Shown here: positions 12,464 through 23,200 of the stretch, piece by piece | Numbering within the stretch: position 1 is the stretch's first letter | How the letters are laid out: every line of letters begins with the position of its first letter | NCBI RefSeq assembly: GCF_020536995.1 | Contig: NC_068356.1 | Span: forward strand, 24,409,809 to 24,473,808 | Reading direction: 5' to 3' | Source of the DNA: Dreissena polymorpha | Lineage: Eukaryota > Mollusca > Bivalvia > Myida > Dreissenidae | DNA: 64,000 bases | Made by a program: the position numbers and the translations under genes | The notes under the pieces: model-generated | Database searches by the model: none | What the model saw: the letters and a program-made list of their open reading frames with translations, nothing else | What the model was told of the DNA's origin: nothing

Positions 12464-13273
12464 AAATCGTGCGTGTTTCTAGGTTCACTTTGTTATCGTG
12501 TGCGACACCGACCGCCAATTTTAAGACCAACACTCAATACAGACATAAATACCTTTCTCCGACACGAACACGACACGCGATGGATGTCTCGGAAGTCAAA
12601 GTCGATAGAATAATAGGATTGCCATGTCTTATGTTTACCAATAATTCCCACTTAATTGGAAACGTTGATCACAAGAACGGTATGATTCGATTTTTCCTGA
12701 ATGGTGGCCTTAATTCGTGACAGCAACACTTTCTCATAGTAGTATTATATTTACCGCGGATCGTCAGCGTTGGTCAGGGAATAAACCACTTTGCATTCGT
12801 TTAGATAAATTGGCTTTTTTTTATTTCATAAGCATTAAACATTTTTGTATCAAAACTTATATTGGTTGCAAAAGGGTTTGGTTAAACATGTTAACGTGTT
12901 CATGAAAACTGGTACGATCGCGAATTAATATTTAAGCCATCGTATTACATTACGTTGAGCAAATCTGTCGCGTTAATATTTATAGACAATGAACAAACTT
13001 TTCGTTAAATTAATATGATTTGTTTTTGATTGTATCAATTCCTTTTTAGAATGATGTCCACATTTATAGGTGAAGAAAAAGTTATACGGTATCATATGTA
13101 TGTATAATTGCATAACAAATCAAACGATTCATCGGCATAAAATAAATACCTTTGTTGTTATGTTTTTTTGCTTTATAACTTTCGTTTATCTCAATAAAAC
13201 AATTCAAGCGGAATGGTTGTGTTAACACCCAGGTTGAAAGAGAATTAAAAACACATGCTTAACCTAAAGAAAA

Positions 13274-13275
<2 letters not shown>

Positions 13276-13354
<79 letters not shown>
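13276..13354. repeat. (TA)n microsatellite, about 39 units
   Basis: Uninterrupted TA dinucleotide run in copy 1 of duplication D. The corresponding place in copy 2 (about 35600) has no such run, so it grew after the duplication. Confidence 0.95.
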
Positions 13355-13355
<1 letters not shown>

Positions 13356-13865
13356 CCGGGATTTAAGCGTGATGCAAACCTTGATTTTATATATGTTTAT
13401 ATATATTTTTTATACAGTATACAGTAAATAAACATAAAAATTGTCTTTGTAATATAGTTAGAGCACAATGTAGATGATGCGTCGTTTTGGTAAACCCGAT
13501 TGTGGGCCAACAGTCGATCACTGTCATAATATTACAGTGTGGTTCATTGTGCAAGTTAAAAAGTGTGACACTGGTGGAGGGTATATCTATCTATCTATCT
13601 TTCAATACTGCCTGATCACAAACGATCCAAATAGCCGTACGTCCTCTTATTAAATACATAGCAGCAACACGAAACATCTACAACACGTCGATCTACCACT
13701 ATTTACCTGTTCTCAGGTTATCTCAAATTGAATTTAATTGTGAGCAAACCTCACATTTGTCAGAGCTAACAACACAGACGGCATGTTGAACAACTCATTA
13801 GGACAATCACATTAATGTTACCATGTTTTGGGGAAATAAAACAGACAATGTCATCATCAGCATTA

Positions 13866-14150
13866 TACGGTGGCGTAGAGGTGACATTAACTCCCCTTAA
13901 AAAAATGCACTCCTCTTTTTTTATCTCGATCCCACGACACACTAACTCGAGGGAACGATTTACTAAGTCGAGCGAACGAGATAGAAAAAAGAGGAGTGCG
14001 AAACTAAAAAAAACACTATAAAATATCTTCTCATTTGTTTAAGGCCCCCCTCCTTTATTTATTTAGTTTTGCCCCGCTCTGAGTCCTCTTTTTAATTATG
14101 TCATTCCCTCGACTGTATGTATGAGTGTATGTAACATCTATGCCACCGTA
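13866..14150. mobile_element. 285-bp MITE with TACGGTGGC terminal repeats and internal hairpin
   Basis: The left end TACGGTGGCGTAGAGGTGAC mirrors the right end GTAACATCTATGCCACCGTA. Inside is a second hairpin (13906-13997) with arms CACTCCTCTTTTTTTATCTCG and its complement, enclosing CTCGAGGGAACGA and GTCGAGCGAACGA. A 68-codon frame crossing it is not convincing. Non-autonomous; superfamily not determined. Confidence 0.65.
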
Positions 14151-14890
14151 CAATTATTAGCATAAGCAGCAAAACCACCATCTTCAGCACCACCACCATT
14201 AATACCTTCTTATTTGCTTGTATTTTTATTTTATTTACTAATCTTTTTTGTAAATAGATATCCATAAGCAGTTATGATTACTGATTGTGTAGGACAGGAA
14301 AGTAATAAAACATAATTATATATAAGTTCCCAACATGATTACAAAACAAGCTTCGAAAAAACTGTATACACGTTGTAATAGAACTTAATGACAAGAAGCT
14401 TTTGGTTAGACTACTCACATATAGCGGCCTCTTTCTTATGAAGCAGAACCAAATTGTTACTGCTACATATGTCTATGAAATTGTTTTATAATTTTGTAAA
14501 GCGCGTGAACGTCATGTGCAGGAAACGGATATAGTAGTTTGCCATTCATCGAAATGTTTCCTCGCAAACAGATTTGTCCTCGTAAATCACAATAAACAGC
14601 TGTGATAGCTATATACACGTTCTAAAAGATTTGTCATTATGTACAATGCAGCAGTATTTAAATCGCACACATTTTGACTGTTTTTCTATAGTTAATAGCA
14701 CCGCCATCTTTGAAGCATGTGTTTACTTATGACAATCTGTTCAAATCACCAAACCCCCAAAATATATTGGAGTTATTCCATTAGGAGTTATTTCATTAGG
14801 ACATAGAAATCATTTTAATGAAATATGTATTGCATTGGAATCATTTCAATAATTTCCTAATGAAATAGAAACCAAATACAAAATAGCATC
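14151..14890. other. intergenic stretch upstream of PGRP-1
   Basis: No gene seen. Short inverted pieces based on CATTAGG / CCTAATGAAAT occur at about 14775-14865, which may be a worn fold-back. Confidence 0.5.
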
Positions 14891-14909
14891 TACTATTTGG
14901 TAAAATACC

Positions 14910-15061
14910 AATTAATTATGACATGTAGTAAAAAAATAGAACAGGATGTCTCGTTGCTGTCCTTTATTGGAAGATATCAGGTGACACTCTGAGAAGAAGA
15001 TAAGAGGCAATATTAACAGTCTCAAGAGCCCGCTGTGATTATTCATAGACGGAAAAGACAG
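14910..15061 (+). promoter_or_regulatory. PGRP-1 promoter and 5' UTR exon
   Basis: Aligns with the regions before PGRP-2 and PGRP-3. The shared block is GACACTCTGAGAAG followed by AGATAAG (GATA-factor type site, 14998-15004) and AG. The 5' UTR exon ends at 15061 with donor GACAG|GTTAAA; the intron runs 15062-15207 to TATTCAG. The transcription start is not fixed. GATA factors drive haemocyte genes in several invertebrates, so haemocyte expression is an inference. Confidence 0.6.
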
Positions 15062-15213
15062 GTTAAACATTGTTTTTCATTTATTTTTAAAAGAGTCAAT
15101 ACAAACAGTTATCTAATACTATGAATAATGCACCAGATTTTGTTGTTAATATATATCTTATATTTGTATGCTCTGTATCAATACTTTACTTTTTATGTAC
15201 TATTCAGGTGCAA

Positions 15214-16075
15214 ATGAGGTTCATTTTCGCGTTCGTTGTATTTGCCGATCTCTGCATCAGTAGGGCGCTTGCCTCTCCAGCTTCGCGTGCTGTCCAGTTG
15301 CCCGGATGTCCTCCCATCGTCACGCGACATGACTGGGGTGCGCGCGCACCAACCAGTTCAATCGGCCGTCTTCCCAGCACCCCGAAATACATGTTCATTC
15401 ACCACGGCGCATCTGGATTCTGCCACACGAAGGCAGAGTGCACACACGTGGTGAAGTCCTACCAGAACTATCACATGGACGGGCATGGTAAGTACACTTA
15501 ATGTGTAGCTCTCACTTTTAGACTACTAGTAAGCTATATTGACCAATTATGTGTGCTATTGCTAAAAAGTGTGTTGTTAATAATCCCATGTTTATCAACA
15601 AAACCTGTTTTATTATTACATGTCAAACAATGCATTGTCGTTGCAGGTTGGTCTGACATCGGATACAGCTTTGTGGTGGGAGAGGACGGCAATGTGTACG
15701 AGGCCAGAGGCTGGGATGAAATTGGCGCTCATACACTTAATTACAACTCCGTTGGCCTGGGTTGGTTCCTTTTCATTCCACCAAATACCAAGAAACCACA
15801 ACATAATGAACTAATTAAGCAGTTGAGGTAATACGATTTGCAATAATGAATTAATTCGTTTCGCAATCGTTTCAGCTATTTGCGTTATCGGCGACTTTAC
15901 GCATCGCGTGCCGAACGACGCTGCCCTGAACGCCGTCAAGCAGTTGATCAAGTGCGCCCATGACAACCACAAAATCACCGCCACCTACACGCTCCGGGGC
16001 CACAGGGATGTGGGGCAGACGGCGTGCCCTGGGGACAAGCTGTACGAGCTAATAAAGACGTGGCCCCACTATTAA
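15214..16075 (+). CDS. short peptidoglycan recognition protein, amidase type (PGRP-1, no SH3b)
   Basis: Secreted N-acetylmuramoyl-L-alanine amidase predicted to cut the stem peptide from bacterial peptidoglycan. Coding exons 15214-15487, 15647-15760 and 15876-16075 (both introns phase 1) give 195 residues. Residues 1-20 are a signal peptide (MRFIFAFVVFADLCIS, end near ALA). The PGRP domain starts at LPGCPPIVTRHDWGAR. Zinc ligands are present: H63 (FIHHGA), H172 (RGHRDVG) and C180 (TACPG), with the catalytic-site Y98 (DIGYSF); the disulfide pair C70/C76 is also there. Arg before GW (EARGW) is the type associated with DAP-type peptidoglycan binding. The signal peptide is joined directly to the PGRP domain: relative to PGRP-2 and PGRP-3 the SH3b domain and one intron are absent. 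AATAAA lies at 16133-16138. An upstream in-frame ATG (15121) lies in the 5' intron and was not used. Confidence 0.92.
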
Positions 16076-16477
16076 CTCTCGTGCGTTATGATGTATGGCT
16101 TTCTGTCCGCACATGTATAACATATATTTGGCAATAAAACAATAACATACTGCAGTTGATTAAAACAATATCTCGGTAAAGAAATGCTCAACTTCAACTT
16201 CTGTAAAAAAACAGTGATTATTATATTATCAACACAAAGAGCAGTGACTCATTAAATCGTCATATTTTGTTGTAAACAGCTGCCAATGCTATTTAATTAG
16301 ACGAACTTGCATAGCGACATACAGTGACGACAGACATTACGAACCAATAACATGACGAGTACGCCCTTTGGTATAATTCACTGTTTATATATACTAGTAT
16401 TGAACATCATTAAAACACTTCAACCTCTACAATACCTACTTTGAAAAAGGTGTTTTCTGTCGAGTTACAAATACAAG

Positions 16478-16992
16478 GCATCACCGATGGCCTCGACCAT
16501 ATGCAGGTCTGACAATGACCAAGACCATATCAATCACTGATAATGACCAGCACCATGTCAAACACTGACAAATTCAACGACCATTTCAAACATTGATAAT
16601 GAACACGACCATATCAAACAATGGCCAAGATCATATCAAATACAACCAATGAACATATCAAGCACTGACAATGACCACGTCCATATCAAGCGCTGACAAT
16701 CGCAACGACCAACAATCAAACACTTCCATATCAAACACTGCCAATTAATGCTACCATATCAAGCACTAGCAATGTTCATGGTTATATCAAGCACTGAAAA
16801 GGAACATTACCATATCAGCCACTATTAATGAGCACGACCATATCAAGCTCTGACACTGACCTGACCGTATAAAACACTACAAATTGACACGACCACATCA
16901 ATCACTTGCAATGAACACGACCATATTAAGCACTGGCAATTACCAAAAACAAATCAAGCACTGCCAACGAACACGACGATATGCAAACACAA
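16478..16992. repeat. 28-bp minisatellite, short version
   Basis: About 17 diverged units of CGACCATATCAAGCACTGAC type follow PGRP-1. The same array is present at the same relative place in duplicon C (60353-62300), about four times longer and much more uniform. Not found after PGRP-2. Confidence 0.85.
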
Positions 16993-17898
16993 AATCTCTG
17001 AATTTACTTACGTTTTCTAAAAAAGCAAACTTTTTCTGAGAGGAAACGGTTATGAATGCTCCTGTATCGATAACACATAAAACGGAACGATTTCAAAAGC
17101 TGTGTTTATTTATAACATATAAAAATATCAATATCTTGATATCAACTGATAACAACGTTTTAACAATAGGTTACTAGCATGTCATCAGAAACGTTAACAT
17201 ACACGTGGCACACATGTATAGGTTTTCAGACCACAAACTAAAAACGCAACGTTTCACTTAAATACACATTGTACACTTGTCGATGTAACATTTGTAGATT
17301 CAAGGTACTTTGGTATGGATACATCACAATTATTGGCAAATTTATGTATGACTTAGAATATATGTAAGTCTCAAAACAATTTTTTGTATATACCTTTTAC
17401 GTTTAACCATGTTAAATTAATGTTTGCTGATTTATTTATGTAAGGATACAAATGGAACAATTATTGGAATTTATTAATTGCAGCAAATATTATTGGCATT
17501 TATTTCAAAATTGTTAGCTGTGTTAAAATAAACTTAGAGCAAATAATTGTATTTATTGTATTTATTTAAAAAATTGTTTATCTCATATGCATACATATGT
17601 TTTGAAAATTCAAAAACATATTCGATATTTGCTCATCTCCACTATAGAAATGGTATGATCATTTATGTTAACTTAACACCTTTTTCACAACGGTTGATTT
17701 TTTGTTGTTATGTTGTGTTTTTTGTGTGTGTTTTTTCTCTTCACAAAATACGGAAATATGGATGTCTTAACATGTTGACATATTAGTTGTAAATATATGT
17801 GTTTAGACGATGTACTATGTGCAAGTCTTGAATAAAAAAGTATGTCTGTCTGTCTGTCTGTCTGTCTGTTAACATTTTCTATTTCAGTTATTTTGGCA
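16993..17898. other. intergenic spacer of duplicon A
   Basis: No gene. 16993-17345 aligns with 62310-62665 of duplicon C (CATACACGTGGCACACATGTATAG-like tracts). A perfect tetranucleotide run, (GTCT)n, lies at 17843-17869. The frame at 17547-17786 is AT-rich noise. Confidence 0.6.
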
Positions 17899-18635
17899 CA
17901 CAGGTGGTTAAAGTGTGGCTATGATATTTATTAGTAAAAACATCATTTTGAATGATAAATAATCATATTATAACTAAAAATTAAATTTATTACACAACTC
18001 GCATGACCCAGTTGACAATGATCATGAAGTCCTTAAGACTGAAATCTTCACGGAGTAAAGGGCATCTTCCCTACACAGGTCATGTACCTCGATACCATAA
18101 TTCAATAAAACATATGAAAAATCATTGTTACCGTTCTTGTCGTTACATTATGCATCAAGACTAACTGTCCAGCGCGTTTGAAACCTTTGTTTACATACAC
18201 TTCAACTAACTGACATTTTAAAGACACGAGTGATTTCATTAGTCCAATTCGGAGGTGTGTCTTTACAACTGGAGATTTCATTCATAAAGACTGCATGATC
18301 ATTGTCAACTGGGTCATACGAGTTGTGTATCGTGTTATTTCTTAAAAGTTGACCCAGCATTTGTAAACATATTGCAAGACATATACATTTCCAGAAAGGA
18401 AATTCATTTCTGCGTTGAATAAGACCAAGATCGTGAAAATCGCTGCACAATTGATGAAGATATGCATGTTGTTCAAAGCGATGCACCCCGTTTTGGGGTG
18501 ATTACCTTGTTATATATATATTTGATAGTGAATTATTTTTTCAAAAAAGTTAATTTTTCGTTATAATATGATTATTTATCATTCAAAATGATGTTTTCAC
18601 TATTTTTTATCATAGCAACACGCTAACCACCTGTG
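17899..18635. mobile_element. hAT-like non-autonomous element with 8-bp target duplication
   Basis: Ends are CACAGGTGGTTAAAGTGTGG (left) and ACACGCTAACCACCTGTG (right); terminal inverted repeats run about 85 bp. It is flanked by TTTTGGCA at 17891-17898 and 18636-18643, an exact 8-bp direct repeat. Duplicon C has the uninterrupted site (about 62737-62755, TTATTTTGGCCTTGTATTGA). A second, inner inverted repeat at about 18000-18330 (TGACCCAGTTGACAATGATC and its complement) is missing from the related 403-bp element at 30664-31066 and looks like a nested insertion. An 8-bp duplication fits hAT or P; no transposase is encoded. Confidence 0.85.
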
Positions 18636-18643
18636 TTTTGGCA

Positions 18644-19278
18644 TAGTATTGAGTTAAATACAGCTAAGAGTTCTTGATCGGCCAATGTGCAACACATTCG
18701 TTTCTATACTTAACAACAATCGTGATAATGAACCGTGATTTCTGGATAACCATTGTGCTTTACTTTATACATTTTTGGGTTGACGTATCTTGTAAAGTCA
18801 ACGGCATTTTGCTAATTTAGTAATTACTGCATAATTATAATTTTATGACCAAATGTTCCGTCAATTACTATGTTATAGTAGAGTTGTGTCTTTTGAAATG
18901 CTTTTATAATATAGGTTGGTATAGTCAAATTTTATTCAATCAAATCTTGTTACAAAAGAAAATTTACCATATCTATATCCTAAATAACACCAACCGGCAA
19001 GCGGATATCTAATTATAGAATGGCTATTGGCGTAACTACAATTTGAACGTACTTTTTTGCAATTCTATGATATAGTGAACATATACGCTGGTGTTATTTA
19101 GAAGAAATGGAAAACCAAATTGCACAGTGTTTATAAATATGAATGTGAAAAACACGATCCAGCGAGTTCTTATGTAATGGAAATGAACACTCAAACATTT
19201 AAATAACGTTATCGGCTGCAATACACCGTCCATAAATTATCAAATTACAGTCAGATCGGCTTTAATTCTATACTGGGT
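18644..19278. other. intergenic spacer of duplicon A
   Basis: Aligns with 62745-63360 in duplicon C and, in part, with about 49440-49560 in duplicon B (TTAACAACAATCGTGAT). No gene seen. Confidence 0.6.
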
Positions 19279-19917
19279 ATTCTGTCTTTTCGTAATTAAG
19301 AAGTTGTCTCCCATTCGGGAAGGTATCACGAGTATCCCCATTGTGTCACACCGGTCTTACTGAAAAGCAATGCATGTCCCGCTAAAATTTTAGATTTTTC
19401 GTTAATATTATGTTTTATAAGTGAATGTAACAGCTGTAATATTAATCTTTAAAATATAGGCTTCGTATTTAAATTTTCGGGATATTAAATATGAACTGTT
19501 GAAATATTAACGAAAAATCTAAAACTTTTGCGGTACATGCATTGCTTTTCAATAACAGCGCAACTATACTGGTTATAATCATTCTTGAAACATTTAAATG
19601 TATCACTACGATATCCTTTGTTCATTTGAATAAATAAAATAAAGTTCATATGTTTACGTACCAATAAAATATAATATATAGTAACAATCAAATATAAGAT
19701 ATTTTACTATGCATATTAAATACATATTGTGTATTCTTCATTGACATGAACATTGCAGAAAAAGTGTCGATATTGCTTATATTCGTCCATATCCGCACTT
19801 TTCGGTCATATCCGCGGATATGAGTCATATACGCATTTTAGACGGACCGCTTTTTACCCGGGATACTCGTGATACCTTCCCGAATGGGAGACAACTTCTT
19901 TATTACGAAGACAGAAT
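19279..19917. mobile_element. fold-back element with nested inverted repeats
   Basis: Outer arms of about 60 bp: TTCTGTCTT...GTCTCCCATTCGGGAAGGTATC at the left and its complement at 19855-19917. A second inverted pair, AAAAGCAATGCATGT with TTTTTCGTTAATATT, sits inside at about 19360-19412 and 19494-19550. Duplicon C has continuous sequence at this point (about 63360-63370), so this is an insertion of about 640 bp. The exact target duplication is not clear. Confidence 0.75.
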
Positions 19918-20251
19918 TCGTTTAAAAATAACCACATGCATTTGAAGGGTATTCACCATGACGACGTTTTAATTCCCAAAGATATGTGATGTTAAACAAC
20001 ATCTGAATTACAATAAAAGCAAAGCGCCATACAATTAATTAATTTTATTAAGCATAATTAACTAGAGCCTTGATTTGAAAATGGTCAATTTGGCTGCGCC
20101 CCTTTTCTGTTCTTGAACTATCTCTATCCAAATATGGACGTAATACGCCATGCTTTCTTATTTTCTTTTTTCATTTGATTGCATTGAATTTCATCAGTCC
20201 GATGATACCAGATAATAATATATTGCCGTTACATCCCCAATTACGGTAGCT

Positions 20252-23200
20252 TTAGACGGTATGCGCTTTTGGCCAGCCTCCTTTCCCGCCCAACAATTCG
20301 CTGTCGTAATGTACTCTTAGCGGCCGATCACTGGTCGCGTTCAGAGTCCTTAGCACGGACTCCTCGATCTGTTCAAACAGCTCGCGTGGAGTGTAACCGT
20401 CCCTCACTGACCTGGCTACGGTGATAAGCCCCGGTTTCCTCTTCATAACATTTCTCAACATATGCTTGAGGAAGATCGTGCGGCGCCTTACTTCCTTTTC
20501 GTCAGTGGCGTGGACTATGACTGCGCTCTGTTCCGGAGTATTGGCGCCCGAGCAGACCCGGAACTCACGGTAGTCCAGGTACGTCCTTGGAGACGTGTTG
20601 GCACAGAACCCTATGAAATGAAGAGCACCAAGCTGCTTGATTGTCATCGACGATAAAAACTCGACCAGTTTAGTTACACACTCTCCTGTTTCCTTAAAAT
20701 AACTACAAGTAGATATCGATTTTGACATTAATAAAAGACTCATTTGATCTGTGTAAACTTCTTTGAGGTTTAGCTTCGATATACCCAAGCATCTCGTAGA
20801 CTTTCTCAGTTCATCCGTTTGGCACTGCTTCTTATTCATCACATGTGCAACTAGCTCCGTGAGGATTTTGTCAGTAGCTTTTTCCTGCGCCGCATCGACC
20901 GGACAAAAGACAGGCGTGATTATGTCATTTAATTGCCACAACTTATCTAGCGTTACATTAGTTTTCAAGATGGGATCTACGACGTAGGTACACCCGTAAA
21001 AGTCCTCGTCAATATCGAGAAGAACGCTTTCTCGCCCGGTGGCCCAGTCGCTGTTGTTGAAGTACTTCATCGCGGTAAACTGATGCAACTCCTCAATAAT
21101 CAAAAGCTTCCGCACGATGCACGCTTCTTTCGGCACAGAGTATCCTTTTTCTCTATCTTCCTCACCCGTCTCCAAGTTGACGAACGAAAAGCACTCGAGA
21201 TCGGTGCCGTTCGTGTAGCACATGCAGAATACCTTATCCGGGGATTTGACGATACGGACCAGCCAGTTGTCGGTCTTGGTGTACGTCCAGCCGATACTTA
21301 TGGTGAACATGTTGTAGTAGTCCTCGTGGTTCTCGATGTCCCAGTCAGGCCACACCCAGATCACGCGATTAAGGAAGCCAGCCATCGCCGCCGCCTAAGG
21401 TAGAAATATGCATTTTCGCACAGTTCCGTCATGTTGGTAAATTACGGTACACAATAATGATCGGCGTATTCAATTGTTCGACTCGGTAAAACGGTGATTG
21501 CATGCATGCATTAATGGCAAACACAATCATAATCCGTTCATCGATTAAGTGCTTACTTAATATTGCCTTGCATAATTGTACGTTAATATTGTATGTCCAT
21601 ATATTGATACCAATGTAATATGATTTTATAACAAACTGAATAGGTAATCAGGTAGAAAATATTGTGGATATTTAGGTAAACAATTTCAATCAAATTGGAA
21701 GTACAGTCCTTACATATTGTTGAACGACAAACAATTTTATCCTACAACCAAATGATATTATAGAATGAAAACTCTGGATGTCATGTCAACTCTGGCTTTT
21801 ACATGTACAAATCGGACTACTTTTGGTTTCACTTTCGAATAAAGGTCGTATACGGTTAAAGACTTTTAGACGATTGAACTCGTTAAAATGTATCAACATC
21901 CTCATACATTTATTCTTTAAGTTCAATATATACGTGCATTGAATGAATGGATACATTTCAAATCAATGTACCGTATAAAAGCTGTAACTTATTAATCTAA
22001 TACAATGTTCCTATTGATATTTTACACGGCCATTAATTACGGGCGCCAACTCTTTTGGTCATGCATTAATAAATGAGCCAATGCAACTTCCGAAGTGGCG
22101 CTAAGGACCGGATGTTTTGAAATTTCAAGGAAGATTTTTCAGGAGTAGATTTTATATATAGTTCAACATATTTAGAATTATTTTAAAATTCGGAAAATGT
22201 ATCGCGCTTCGAACAAGCTTAATTCGTGCACAAATGTACAGAAACATACAATCACAACCCATTTGGAAATGTGGGGACCTTTATAAGTTGTGCCATGGTG
22301 GAGGTTTGGAAAACATATCGATGTCTTTTCCTGTGTGACAAGACAAGAGTTATACGCCAATGACATCAAACAATTCCGTTCAACATATACTGGTTCCTGC
22401 ATGCACCAACACATTGGCTTCTTGCATATCTAATAGATAATTTTATAATTTTCCAATTGAGATGGAGCGAATGCCAAAAAGGTGGCGCTAAGGACAGGAG
22501 GTGGCGCCAATGCACGATATATTAATCATCACATGACTTACATTTGATAGATAATGTTTCTTTTTTATAATTATTTTTGTTTTTTAACGTATAAACGTAA
22601 ACCCAAATCTATACAGAACATATACACATTCGATACAAAATTTTAATAAGTAAGCAACCAACTCGATTAAGATGTCATCAACTGGAATAAAACATATTTA
22701 ACGATACAAATCCAAACTATGTAATACTCAATAATCCAATAACAAAATTCTCAGATTATAAAAATATTTCTTATACTGTTTATTAAGTAAGATAATTCAC
22801 GAAATAATCAAAATATGATACTTCTGCTTGAACCGATGATATTTGTCCCCTAATCCAAAAGCTAAATTCACAAAAAGGCAAAGGTGGACGAATCTTAATT
22901 AGGCTTAAATATGTCGTTTGTTCCACTAACATCTCCAAATATTACGGTAGCTCGGTCTGAGATCGTTAACTTTTTTTATTATTCTCTTGTTAGTGTCCAG
23001 TTATATAGTATATTTAATTACAAAAAAAGTAGTTCAAAATCATTTTGCAACACACGTTTCGTCATAATTATATAGAACTGACATTTTCGATATTGCATTA
23101 CTTATATCGAATTAAGAAAAAAAAGATCCAACATTCAACCTGGAATACCACACAAAAAGTGTATGGTCGGCAACGACAATTAAAACAGCTGAAAATGTAT

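Larger units (their letters stand above)
10020..13582. repeat. segmental duplication D, copy 1
   Basis: Two separated parts match copy 2 at 31715-35735 in the same orientation. 10060-10440 pairs with 31790-32115 (for example CCAGGAAATGAGGAAATGAC in both), and 12510-13582 pairs with 33140-33160 plus 35146-35735 (for example TAGAATAATAGGATTGCCAT in both). Copy 1 has extra material at about 11100-12465 (a tandem duplication) and lacks the 1985-bp insertion of copy 2. Open frames in it are not conserved between copies, so it is treated as noncoding. Confidence 0.8.
14890..20555. repeat. duplicon A (PGRP-1 plus UPF0489 tail)
   Basis: Matches block C (about 58270-64000) along its whole length and block B (about 43060-50090) in patches. 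The order is promoter, PGRP exons, minisatellite, AT-rich spacer with TTAACAACAATCGTGAT-like sequence, then the UPF0489 3' end on the other strand. The 20555 limit is set by the end of the window in block C, not by a real breakpoint. Confidence 0.85.

Noticed and set aside
12469-12905. Two frames of 83 and 62 codons
   Set aside because: The matching part of duplication copy 2 (35160-35640) does not keep these frames.
15121-15213. Upstream in-frame ATG that would lengthen PGRP-1 by 31 residues
   Set aside because: It lies inside the 5' UTR intron; the acceptor TATTCAG and the ATG at 15214 match the positions used in PGRP-2 and PGRP-3.
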